This document shows positions 56,581 to 64,000 of a stretch of 64,000 bases of DNA, one piece after another. Source of the stretch: Pseudopedobacter sp965218985 (GTDB lineage: Bacteria > Bacteroidota > Bacteroidia > Sphingobacteriales > Sphingobacteriaceae); contig CBDCMP010000004.1 in the NCBI GenBank assembly GCA_965218985.1, forward strand, positions 186,001 to 250,000, given 5' to 3'. Each line of letters opens with the position of its first letter. The stretch's first letter is position 1. The position numbers and the translations under genes were made by a program. The notes under the pieces were generated by a model that was not told the DNA's origin, did no database searches, and was given only the letters and a program-made list of their open reading frames with translations.

Positions 56581-58257
56581 TTGAAATCAACTTTTAACAG
56601 AAGAATGCTATTTGATGCCTTGATTCTGGGAATCATCGGCGCAATTGCGGCACAGCTCTTTACCTGGCTTTTACATTTTGCCTCTTTACTTTTCATTAAC
56701 GGAATCGCCCAGTACCAGTCGCCAGGGCTACCCAATGAAGGTGGAAGTTTAACCGAACATATTGGGGCATATGGCTTATGGCTTATCCCTTTGGTGACCA
56801 CTTTGGGGGGATTGATCTCCGGATTCATCATCTTTAAATGGGCACCTGAGGCAGAGGGACACGGAACAGACACCGTGGTTGCCGCTTTCCACAGGAACGG
56901 GGGCATCATCAGAACGAGAGTGCCTATTGTGAAAATGATCGCTTCGGCCATCACCATCGGTTCGGGAGGTTCTGCAGGCAGGGAAGGACCGATCGCTTTA
57001 ATTGCTTCCGGATTTGGATCAGTTTACAGCCGTTTTATGAAACGATCGGAAACTGAACAGCGGATGTTGATTTTAATTGGCATGAGTGCCGGATTGGCGG
57101 CTATATTTCGTTCGCCAGTGGGCTCGGCTATTTTTGCTGTGGAGGTTTTATATGCCGGTATCGAATTTGAAGCAGGTTCTTTGATCTATGCGCTATTGTC
57201 AAGCGTGGTGGCTTATGCCATCAGCGGTGCTTTTATTGGTTGGAGGCCTTTGTTCAACCTGCCTGAACATATACAGGTGCAGCATTTCTCGTTGTATGGA
57301 TTGTTCGTCATTCTGGGGGTTGTTTGTGGCTTAGTCTCCGCCTTATTACCCACTTTATTTTACGAAGCCCGGAATTATTTTGCCAGAATTCCAATCCCGA
57401 ATTACCTGAAACCAGCTATTGGAGGTTTGGGGGTTGGATTGATCGCCCTGGCTTTACCACAAGTTTTGGGAGGTGGTTATGGCTGGTTACAATTGGCTAT
57501 CAACGGGCAACTGGCTTTGTGGGTGATCGTGGTATTGGTGTTTGCCAAAACATTGGCTTTCATTTTCACAATATCCTCGGGAGGATCAGGAGGGGTGTTC
57601 GCCCCAACGTTATATATTGGTGGAATGATTGGGGCCCTGGTGGCTTATGTTTTTCATCAGCCTCCTGCAGGTTTGATCATTGTGGGGATGGCAGCTCTAT
57701 TTTCCGGAGCTGCAAGAGTGCCCATCGCAGCATTGTTAATGGTGCCAGAGATGACCGGTGGGTATCAGATTTTGGTGCCGGCTGCTCTTGCCGTTTCATT
57801 GAGCTATCTTTTGCAAACCACCTTGTCTGCAAGTTTAAAATATAAAAGCTTATATGAAGCTCAGGTGCCTTTCAGAGAAGATTCTGAAGCACACCGAAAG
57901 GATTATATCAATTTGGCTTTCAATTTATTGTCCACTAACAAAGGGGTGATTCCGGATAGCGTGAAAAACTTGGATTTGGTATCGCTATTCCGATCTAAAA
58001 TGCCCATAGGCATACCAGAAGGTAAAAGGTTAGCAGTGATCAAAGTGGCCGCCGATGCTAAATATGCGCATGAAGTTTATCGGCCGGATCATTTTGTGGA
58101 AGCTAGGGAAGGTAATCCTGAGATCATCGCCATGATCAGGAAAGGAAAACCTTTCATCCCCACTTCGGAGACTCATATGAGACCTGAGGATGTGCTGATA
58201 TTATTGGTGGATGAAAAGATTTTTGAAAAGGTAACGTCCCGTGCTTCTTCATCGTGA
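56581..58257 (+). CDS. CLC-type chloride channel/antiporter
   Basis: A 558-residue CLC protein with the three selectivity motifs: GSGGSAGREGP (gating Glu135 in GREGP), the middle RSPVGSAIFAVEVLY and GGSGGVFAPTLYIGG. Ten or more hydrophobic helices, then a C-terminal domain (IKVAADAKYAHEVYRPDHF) resembling an RCK_C regulatory domain. It can be a channel or a Cl-/H+ exchanger; the gating Glu is present but the inner proton Glu is not clearly placed. Start is TTG at 56581; an ATG at 56605 would give a shorter N-terminus and is the alternative. Confidence 0.9.
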   Translation: MKSTFNRRMLFDALILGIIGAIAAQLFTWLLHFASLLFINGIAQYQSPGLPNEGGSLTEHIGAYGLWLIPLVTTLGGLISGFIIFKWAPEAEGHGTDTVVAAFHRNGGIIRTRVPIVKMIASAITIGSGGSAGREGPIALIASGFGSVYSRFMKRSETEQRMLILIGMSAGLAAIFRSPVGSAIFAVEVLYAGIEFEAGSLIYALLSSVVAYAISGAFIGWRPLFNLPEHIQVQHFSLYGLFVILGVVCGLVSALLPTLFYEARNYFARIPIPNYLKPAIGGLGVGLIALALPQVLGGGYGWLQLAINGQLALWVIVVLVFAKTLAFIFTISSGGSGGVFAPTLYIGGMIGALVAYVFHQPPAGLIIVGMAALFSGAARVPIAALLMVPEMTGGYQILVPAALAVSLSYLLQTTLSASLKYKSLYEAQVPFREDSEAHRKDYINLAFNLLSTNKGVIPDSVKNLDLVSLFRSKMPIGIPEGKRLAVIKVAADAKYAHEVYRPDHFVEAREGNPEIIAMIRKGKPFIPTSETHMRPEDVLILLVDEKIFEKVTSRASSS

Positions 58258-58345
58258 TCATCAATCACAATAGCTTTTTAATGCTTTTGATCAAGGTGTA
58301 CCGGAAGATTTTGTGTGTAATGAGTTATTCAGGCGTTCCACGTTT

Positions 58346-58459
58346 GGTGTTAAGTTAAAAGTAAAAAGTTAAAAGTAGAAAGTAAAAAGACTTATATCGT
58401 TGATAATAAGTAATTTAAAAAGATGATTTTTCGTTGTTTTATGATTAACATCACACTAG
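58346..58459. mobile_element. MITE-like element, copy 2 (inverted)
   Basis: Reverse-complement copy of the element at 29394-29495. Left end GGTGTTAAGTTAA, right end TTAACATCACACTAG (58445-58459), interior nearly identical to copy 1 but with an extra stretch of GTAAAA-type tandem repeats near the left end. Its right end touches the stop codon of the phosphoesterase gene. Confidence 0.7.
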
Positions 58460-60898
58460 TTAATCGTCGTCATCCTTCCTTTTTTGCTCCAGTTTAACGA
58501 ATGCACTTCTTTTTGGAGCCGGCATTACAGCGTCTTCACCCTTTACCGATTTCCAAATCACCTCATTCAACTCCAAATCGGGCACCGCATCTTCCTTAGC
58601 TAAATTGAAAGACTCAGATTTTTTGGAGCTTTTATTCACCGCAACGTTTCTCTCCTCCAAATCAATATTAGGGGCATGATGTGTATAAGGCTGAAGATCA
58701 GCTTTTGGCGTGAAGCATTCGTACAATGGAAGCGCAGCAACATCATATTGACTCATTGGAGGCAAGCCTAAAATCAATTCAATGGTTCTTAATACTCCGC
58801 TTGTACTGTACATGGAGCTGATGACTTCATTTCTTTTCGTATAGGGACTTACCACCAAAGCCGGAGAGCGGTGTGCGTCTACATGGTCAGAACCATTTTG
58901 GGCATCATCCTCTAAAATGAAGATAGCCGACTCTTTCCAGATGGAGCTGTGAGAGATATAATCCACCAGTAACCCAACCGCTAAATCATTGTCGGCAACC
59001 GCTGCTGTTGGAGTAATCTTTCCTTTTCGCTGTCCACTGGTGTGGTCATTGGAAAGCCTCAGGGTGTTGAATTGCGGCACTTCATTTTGAGCTAAAAGCT
59101 GGTCAAAATCTTTTCTCCAGGTATTGAAACGGGTGGTGTCTTTTACGTCCATATCAAAACCGGCATAACCCGGGCAGAAATGGTTCTTCAGAGCAGGGAT
59201 GTTCGCCGTTTTTCCATCAGTGAACTCACCGTAGGTGCGGTAACTTAATCCTGCTCTTTTACAATAATCCCAGATGAAGCCATCTCTTGGATGTGCGATT
59301 TTTCGGGTACCCTCATAATCATAGGTTCCACCGCGACCACCATAGCTGATAGGCCATGTTTTCTCCACGTAATCATTCGCATAAGCTGCGGTGCTCCAGT
59401 TGTGCCCGTCAGCGCTTACTTCTGCGTCCACGTAAAAATTATCCAGCAGCACAAACTCGTTTGCCAAAGCATGGATGTTTGGCGTTACCCTTTGCGGGAA
59501 AAGGCATAAAGAATCCTCACCGTTCCCTTTTTTGATGTCCCCCAAAATCTGGTCGTAGGTCCGGTTCTCCTTGATCACATAGAACACATATTTGATCGGG
59601 CTCTTGTCGCCGGGTTTTAAGGGGATGGGATTGTCTTTGATGGAATTAATGCTTTTTTCGGGTTTTCTGGAAGGAACGTTGGCATACACCTGCTTGCTAT
59701 ACTGCTCCAATTGTTCCTCATTTGGAATGTCGATGACGGAGAGCGTCCCTTTAAATAAACCACCAATATATTGTACATTTTTATTCACTGTAGGGCTTTT
59801 TTGGTAACCACTGTCGTCAGGTTTCCCAATGGGTTTTGGCCCGTCAGGGTTGGGCAAGCTGGTGAACCCTTTTCCGTTGGCTACAAAGATCTTTTTGCCA
59901 AAGCTCTTCACATTGGTTGGATACCAGCCAGTAGGGATGAAACCTTTGCTCTTGCTTTTTCCCGGTTCCGAAACATCAAAAACCACCAGGCAATTGTTAT
60001 CTGCATTGGCGATGAACAAAGTCTTTTCATCTGAGGATAGCGCTACGCCATTGGTGGTGGAGCCTGTTAATTTTGTTGGGCTGATGCTGGCAGAAATGGT
60101 CTCCATCACTTTTTTGCTGGAGGTGTTGATGACAGAAACTGAATTATCATTGGCATTGGCAACATATAACACCGTCCCTTTTTTATTAAGCAACAGCTCA
60201 TTAGGGTTGTCCTCGGTGTTTATCTTCGTGCTGATAACTCTGTTTTGGGTGTCAAATAAAGCCACCTGATCTCCACCCCAAAGAGAAATGTACAAAGTCT
60301 TTTTGTCGGGAGACAACAGGCAATCGTAAGCTTCGGCCCCTAAATCCACCTTCTTTAAAATCTTTTTGGTTTGGAGATTTATCAGGTACAAGCTGTTGTT
60401 CTCTTTGGTGACCGTGTACAAAATCTGTGCTTTATCATCCACGGCAATACCAGTCGGACTGATTTTATTTGGCCATTTTTTTCCTAACCTGATGGTGTCT
60501 GTGGCTCCAAATTTTTGATTGATGATTTGATAGATGAGGATGATGTTATCATTGGCACCGGATACATATAATTTCTTTTCGTCTGCACTGAAAGCCAAAC
60601 CGTACCAGGATTTGCCGATGGGACGCTCGTCTAATAATTGCTCAGATTTGGGGTCGATGAGCTGGATGCTCTGGTCGCTTTGCCCGTTATTGGTGACCGC
60701 CAGTAATTTATTGGACGGCGAGAGTTCTATATTCAGGGGTAAATCGCCTAAGGGCAAAGACCTCCCGGCAGGACTTAATGACCAGCCATTGGGCAGTAAT
60801 ATTTGCGAGGCTTTTGGATTATTGGTAGGAGTTTGGGCCAGGCTGTTTAACCCGATGAGCAAAAACGGTAGGGCGAAAGTGATTCTAAGGAGTTTCAT
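58460..60898 (-). CDS. secreted beta-propeller/phosphoesterase protein
   Basis: An exported protein of 812 residues from ATG 60898. Signal peptide to about residue 22 (LNSLAQ). Residues 40-400 form a seven-bladed YVTN/lactonase-like propeller (VYVANANDNSVSVINT type blades), and 450-780 a phosphoesterase (alkaline phosphatase/PLC superfamily) domain: KYVFYVIKENRTYDQILGD, the metal-binding VDAEVSADGHNWS and SNDHTSGQRKGKI segments, and ILEDDAQNGSDHVDAHRSPALVVSP. Stop abuts a MITE. A palindrome covers its leader (60900-60941), suggesting regulation, perhaps by phosphate. Same family as the fused propeller/phosphatase proteins common in Sphingobacteria. Confidence 0.85.
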   Translation of the reverse strand: MKLLRITFALPFLLIGLNSLAQTPTNNPKASQILLPNGWSLSPAGRSLPLGDLPLNIELSPSNKLLAVTNNGQSDQSIQLIDPKSEQLLDERPIGKSWYGLAFSADEKKLYVSGANDNIILIYQIINQKFGATDTIRLGKKWPNKISPTGIAVDDKAQILYTVTKENNSLYLINLQTKKILKKVDLGAEAYDCLLSPDKKTLYISLWGGDQVALFDTQNRVISTKINTEDNPNELLLNKKGTVLYVANANDNSVSVINTSSKKVMETISASISPTKLTGSTTNGVALSSDEKTLFIANADNNCLVVFDVSEPGKSKSKGFIPTGWYPTNVKSFGKKIFVANGKGFTSLPNPDGPKPIGKPDDSGYQKSPTVNKNVQYIGGLFKGTLSVIDIPNEEQLEQYSKQVYANVPSRKPEKSINSIKDNPIPLKPGDKSPIKYVFYVIKENRTYDQILGDIKKGNGEDSLCLFPQRVTPNIHALANEFVLLDNFYVDAEVSADGHNWSTAAYANDYVEKTWPISYGGRGGTYDYEGTRKIAHPRDGFIWDYCKRAGLSYRTYGEFTDGKTANIPALKNHFCPGYAGFDMDVKDTTRFNTWRKDFDQLLAQNEVPQFNTLRLSNDHTSGQRKGKITPTAAVADNDLAVGLLVDYISHSSIWKESAIFILEDDAQNGSDHVDAHRSPALVVSPYTKRNEVISSMYSTSGVLRTIELILGLPPMSQYDVAALPLYECFTPKADLQPYTHHAPNIDLEERNVAVNKSSKKSESFNLAKEDAVPDLELNEVIWKSVKGEDAVMPAPKRSAFVKLEQKRKDDDD

Positions 60899-60899
60899 G

Positions 60900-60941
60900 A
60901 ACATTCAATTTCTTTAAGCAAATCTAAAGAAATTGAATGTT
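60900..60941 (-). promoter_or_regulatory. 17-bp inverted repeat in the leader of the phosphoesterase gene
   Basis: AACATTCAATTTCTTTA (60900-60916) and TAAAGAAATTGAATGTT (60925-60941) are exact inverted repeats around eight bases. The minus-strand -7-like TAGATTTG (60919-60926) lies in the loop. The repeat ends 2 bp before the chosen start codon, so either an operator or an RNA hairpin is possible. Upstream, TAAGCTTAAT occurs twice, 16 bp apart (60954-60963, 60970-60979). Confidence 0.6.
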
Positions 60942-60985
60942 GAATTTTGACTTTAAGCTTAATTTAACATAAGCTTAATGTACTA

Positions 60986-61531
60986 TTAAAGTAGCTCGGG
61001 GTTTATCTTCTCCCTGAAATTGGCTGCGAATTTTTGCAATTTAGGTTCAATTACCGCCATGCAGTAACCCTGGCTTCGGTGGTTGATGAAATAATCCTGA
61101 TGATAATCCTCCGCCGGATAACAGTTCTCTGCCGGAGAAACTTTTGTAACGATGGGATCCTTAAAGACTTTATCCGCTGTCAGTTGCTGAATCATCTCTT
61201 CCGTTTGTTTTTTCTGCTCTTCAGTTTCATAGAACACCACCGAACGGTATTGTGTGCCCACATCTGCTCCCTGACGGTTTAAGGTGGTGGGGTCATGCGT
61301 TTTGAAGAAGATCAATAACAATTCTGAGAAAGAAGTTTTATCTGCATCGTACACAATTTGTATGATCTCCGCATGGCCGGTTTGGCCAGTGCAAACCTGT
61401 TCGTAAGTGGGGTTCTCTGTCTGCCCGCCCATATATCCTGAAGTGACGCTGTTTACCCCGTTGACTGCTGTGAAAACGGCCTCGGTACACCAGAAACAGC
61501 CGCCACCAAAATTTGCTTTTTGAATATTCAT
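60986..61531 (-). CDS. msrA: peptide-methionine (S)-S-oxide reductase
   Basis: Repairs methionine-S-sulfoxide. 181 residues with catalytic Cys12 in GGGCFWC, then VTSGYMGG, and later PAEDYHQDYF (C-terminal region with the recycling Cys further on). Lies 87 bp upstream of the phosphoesterase gene in the same direction and may be cotranscribed unless the promoter-like elements in the 81 bp between them are used. Confidence 0.94.
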   Translation of the reverse strand: MNIQKANFGGGCFWCTEAVFTAVNGVNSVTSGYMGGQTENPTYEQVCTGQTGHAEIIQIVYDADKTSFSELLLIFFKTHDPTTLNRQGADVGTQYRSVVFYETEEQKKQTEEMIQQLTADKVFKDPIVTKVSPAENCYPAEDYHQDYFINHRSQGYCMAVIEPKLQKFAANFREKINPELL

Positions 61532-61601
61532 GCTTAAAGAAACGAAAGATTTATGATATGGTTTTACAAGTTGAACTTTTATTGTTTATGTTTAAAAAGC
61601 A

Positions 61602-62111
61602 ATGACAATTAAAAAAGATCGACCCGAAAAACCGACTACAGCAAGTACAACAGGATTGTTAATTGGATTGCTGTTTGGATTTTTAGTGGGATTGGGGATG
61701 TTTAAGCAAACGCAAAAGTCCGAAAGGAGCGTGGTGTTTCCTTACGCAATTGGAATAGGGGTGCTCTTCACCACTTTTACGGGCTATAAAATTGGGGCAC
61801 TGAAGGATGAGGAACAGTTTAGGGATGCATGTTTGGGGATAAATGCTATTGTAACAAATGAGTGGCTGGAGAACAGCAGTTGGGCAACGGAAAGCTATTG
61901 GCAGGAAGCTGAGGGCAAGGAGCACCGGATGTTGACCACTTTAGTGGATGGCGGATTGGTGACCATTTACAATGGTTCCATCGTCGCCTATCATGGGCAA
62001 AACAGCGGCCATAGGAGCGTGAGTAAGTTTCATCTGGAGGTAAAGGGTGACCTTATTCAAAAATTGAAAGATGGGTTTGATAAAAAATCGCCCCCAACCC
62101 CCGCCGGCTAA
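61602..62111 (+). CDS. unknown protein with two N-terminal membrane segments
   Basis: A 169-residue protein I do not recognise. Two adjacent hydrophobic segments (TGLLIGLLFGFLVGLGMF and VVFPYAIGIGVLFTTFTGYKIG) form a hairpin with cytosolic termini; the rest (LENSSWATESYWQEAEGKEH) looks like a small soluble domain. Divergent from msrA; followed by a long repeat array. Confidence 0.55.
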   Translation: MTIKKDRPEKPTTASTTGLLIGLLFGFLVGLGMFKQTQKSERSVVFPYAIGIGVLFTTFTGYKIGALKDEEQFRDACLGINAIVTNEWLENSSWATESYWQEAEGKEHRMLTTLVDGGLVTIYNGSIVAYHGQNSGHRSVSKFHLEVKGDLIQKLKDGFDKKSPPTPAG

Positions 62112-62670
62112 TGGGCCTTCTATTTCGGTCTGTGTGGACACAGACCGAGGAGAAAGAATTTGGAAGCAGGGCCCGCTGGATCTTTTGCATCAATCTTTTA
62201 AAATGAGGGAACAAAATGAGGGAACAACGCAGGGTCCGCTTTGCGAGACCCTGCTCGGACAGAAAATCGAAGGATGGATTTGAGGAATAGGGATTTTATG
62301 CTTAGCAAGTCTGAGTACTCGTTTCTATTCCTCAATTATCCTTTTTTTTAACCGTGGTCTGTGTCCTCACAGACCACTTTAATGGGCCTTCTATTTCGGT
62401 CTGTGTGGACACAGACCGAGGAGAAAGAATTTGGAAGCAGGGCCCGATGGATCTTTTGCATCAATCTTTAAAATGAGGAAACAACGCAGGGTCCGCTTTG
62501 CGAGACCCTGCTCGGACAGAAAATCTCGCTTTGCGAGACCCTGCTCGGACAGAAAATCTTTAAAATGAGGAAACAACGCAGGGTTCGCTTTGCGAGACCC
62601 TGCTCGGACAGAGGTCTTCTATTTCGGTCTGTGGGGACACAGACCGAGGTAGGAGAGGTGACTAATAAAA
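62112..62670. repeat. array of GC-rich palindromic repeats
   Basis: Two palindrome families alternate. Family 1, CGGTCTGTGT-GG-ACACAGACCG, at 62126-62147, 62397-62418 and a variant at 62625-62646, plus GTGGTCTGTG-TCCT-CACAGACCAC at 62354-62377. Family 2, GCAGGGTC-CGC-TTT-GCG-A-GACCCTGC, at 62229-62254, 62486-62511 and 62578-62604, with an extra 33-bp tandem unit (62494-62526 = 62527-62559). A ~97-bp block around family 1 (62110-62208) is duplicated at 62381-62477. No gene. Confidence 0.8.
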
Positions 62671-62692
62671 AGAGAGCTTAGGCTCCTTTTCT
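62668..62692 (-). terminator. intrinsic terminator of the M1 peptidase gene
   Basis: On the minus strand GGAGC-CTAA-GCTCT followed by CTTTTTATT, directly after the M1 peptidase stop at 62697-62699. Confidence 0.6.
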
Positions 62693-62696
62693 TAAT

Positions 62697-64000
62697 TTAT
62701 TGCTGATTCTTCTTTGCTTCCTGCATGGGGTTGCCGCCACTACTTGCGCCCCTGATGGATTGCTGTTGTTTAAACAATTCAAACTTGGTGGGCTCATAGC
62801 TTCTTGGGAAGCTGTTGTTTGAGACATCAATATCAGCGGTCTCCAAATAAGGGTCTAATTTCACAGAAGCCATTTGCTTGGCCTTCGCAAAGACTTTGGT
62901 CACCTGGTTTTCGTCTTTGCGCCAGATATAAGCTGGAATACGTTCCACTTCTTTGGTGCCATCGGTGTAAGTCCATTCCAAAATGATTGGAGAAACCAAA
63001 CCGCCTTTATTGCTGAAATCAATCTGGTAAAAATTGGTTTTACTGTCATAAACTTTCTTCTCCTCCGGACTCAAGCCAGCATAGTAATTATTGAAAGTCT
63101 CCCGGGAATCAGGAGTAATGGCGAACCTGTCCCATTTACTGTAGAAATCCTGCAGAGCCGTGTCGGCCTCCACGGCGAAATTCACGCCAGCCTCACGGTT
63201 ACGTTTACGGCCAATGTCATAACGGGCATCATCAAACTCCTTACGGGCCAAGGCATTCTCCATCTCCGGATTTTTGGTGTCCATTCGGTAATAGGTCACC
63301 TTGTCAATGGAGATGTCCACCGGGTCGGTTCCGTAAAACCAGCCTCTCCAAAACCAATCCAAATCCACAGCGGAAGCATCCTCCATGGTACGGAAGAAAT
63401 CAGCAGGGGTGGGGTGTTTGAAAGCCCATCTTCTGGCATATTCTTTAAAAGCATAATCAAAAAGTTCGCGACCCATCACCGTTTCCCGCAAAATGTTCAG
63501 AGCGGTGGAAGGTTTGGCATAAGCGTTCGGACCAAAATTCACGATGTTCTCGGAATTGGTCATAATGGGTTCTAACTGATCTTTCGGCAATTTCATATAA
63601 TCAGTGATTAAATGAGCGGGACCTCTGCGGGAAGGATAGTTATTGTCAAACTCCTGCTCTGCCAGATACTGGCAAAAAGTGTTCAAACCTTCATCCATCC
63701 AGGTCCACTGCCGTTCATCAGAGTTCACAATCATCGGGAAGAAATTGTGCCCAACTTCATGTGTCACCACACCAATCATTCCGTATTTGGTGGCTTCAGA
63801 ATAAGTGCCGTCTTTCTCGGTTCTTCCATAGTTGAAACAGATCATGGGGTATTCCATCCCGTTAGAAGCTTCCACAGAGATGGCCACCGGGTAAGGGTAT
63901 GGGATGGTGTGTTTGGAATAAACTTTTAAAGTGTTGGCCACCACTTTGGTGGAGTATTTACGGTACAAAGCGTAAGCCTCCGGGCCGTAATAAGACATCG
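62697..64000 (-). CDS. M1-family metallopeptidase, C-terminal part
   Basis: The visible 434 residues begin mid-protein and run off the right edge, so the N-terminal domain lies outside. The catalytic centre is HEVGHN near residue 84 of the visible part with the third ligand Glu 19 residues later (MDEGLNTF), the HExxH-18-E arrangement of M1 aminopeptidases. After it come the usual alpha/beta C-terminal domains. Located in the envelope or cytosol cannot be told without the N-terminus. Ends in a Gln/Lys-rich tail. Confidence 0.88.
   Translation of the reverse strand, partial: MSYYGPEAYALYRKYSTKVVANTLKVYSKHTIPYPYPVAISVEASNGMEYPMICFNYGRTEKDGTYSEATKYGMIGVVTHEVGHNFFPMIVNSDERQWTWMDEGLNTFCQYLAEQEFDNNYPSRRGPAHLITDYMKLPKDQLEPIMTNSENIVNFGPNAYAKPSTALNILRETVMGRELFDYAFKEYARRWAFKHPTPADFFRTMEDASAVDLDWFWRGWFYGTDPVDISIDKVTYYRMDTKNPEMENALARKEFDDARYDIGRKRNREAGVNFAVEADTALQDFYSKWDRFAITPDSRETFNNYYAGLSPEEKKVYDSKTNFYQIDFSNKGGLVSPIILEWTYTDGTKEVERIPAYIWRKDENQVTKVFAKAKQMASVKLDPYLETADIDVSNNSFPRSYEPTKFELFKQQQSIRGASSGGNPMQEAKKNQQ

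Noticed and set aside
62112..62670. CRISPR-like repetitive array
   Set aside because: Units differ in length, have no constant spacer and consist of palindromes rather than direct repeats with unique spacers; no cas genes.

Overview
The window reads as a chromosomal segment of a low-GC Bacteroidota, most likely a member of the Sphingobacteriaceae (Pedobacter-like). This is an inference from several features: a tamB gene followed by a lipoprotein-type Omp85 partner (TamL), a DNA polymerase III alpha chain carrying an N-terminal proofreading exonuclease, DUF4403 and pRiA4b ORF-3-like proteins, Bacteroidota-type promoters (TTTG, about 20 bp, TAnnTTTG), and start codons that mostly lack Shine-Dalgarno sequences. 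I found no rRNA, tRNA or CRISPR array.

Layout. 1-2.9 kb (+): the end of a membrane protein, a membrane-anchored thioredoxin-like protein and a C39-peptidase ABC exporter, which together look like a peptide maturation and export operon. 2.9-10.3 kb (-): tRNA modification and maturation genes (miaA, cca, tsaC) with a pRiA4b-like protein, then a fucosyltransferase-like enzyme, two GT2 glycosyltransferases and dapD. 10.4-13.7 kb: an S4 RNA-binding protein, a Gfo/Idh/MocA oxidoreductase, guanine deaminase, a Skp/OmpH-like lipoprotein and thioredoxin. 14.1-21.4 kb (+): tamB-tamL. 21.4-29.0 kb (-): dnaE, an SLC13/RCK permease and a JmjC-like cupin.

29.0-43.5 kb is an accessory region. It starts with a 102-bp MITE-like element and two copies of a ~210-bp palindrome-rich repeat; partial copies of the same repeat recur at 43.05-43.22 kb. 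Between them lie a type II restriction-modification locus (XRE controller, frameshifted C5 methyltransferase, PD-(D/E)XK endonuclease) that is visibly more AT-rich than the core genes, a TonB receptor with a small Cys/His-rich DUF6660-like protein, an IS1182-family element, a group II intron with its reverse transcriptase, an IS200-like element that has cut into the end of an esterase gene, and a decayed tyrosine recombinase.

43.6-48.7 kb holds a LytTR regulator and three signalling proteins: a complete PAS-PAS histidine kinase flanked by two proteins that end in a histidine-bearing DHp helix pair with no ATPase domain. 48.9-64 kb returns to core functions: a tiny membrane protein, DUF4403 lipoprotein, parE-cdd-parC, a CLC chloride channel, a beta-propeller/phosphoesterase protein with an unusual palindromic leader, msrA, an unknown membrane protein, an array of GC-rich palindromic repeats, and the C-terminal part of an M1 metallopeptidase running off the window.

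The observations I rate highest are the homopolymer frameshift inside the methyltransferase together with an overlapping promoter/operator, the repeats bracketing the island, the MITE pair, the palindrome array at 62 kb and the ATPase-less DHp proteins.
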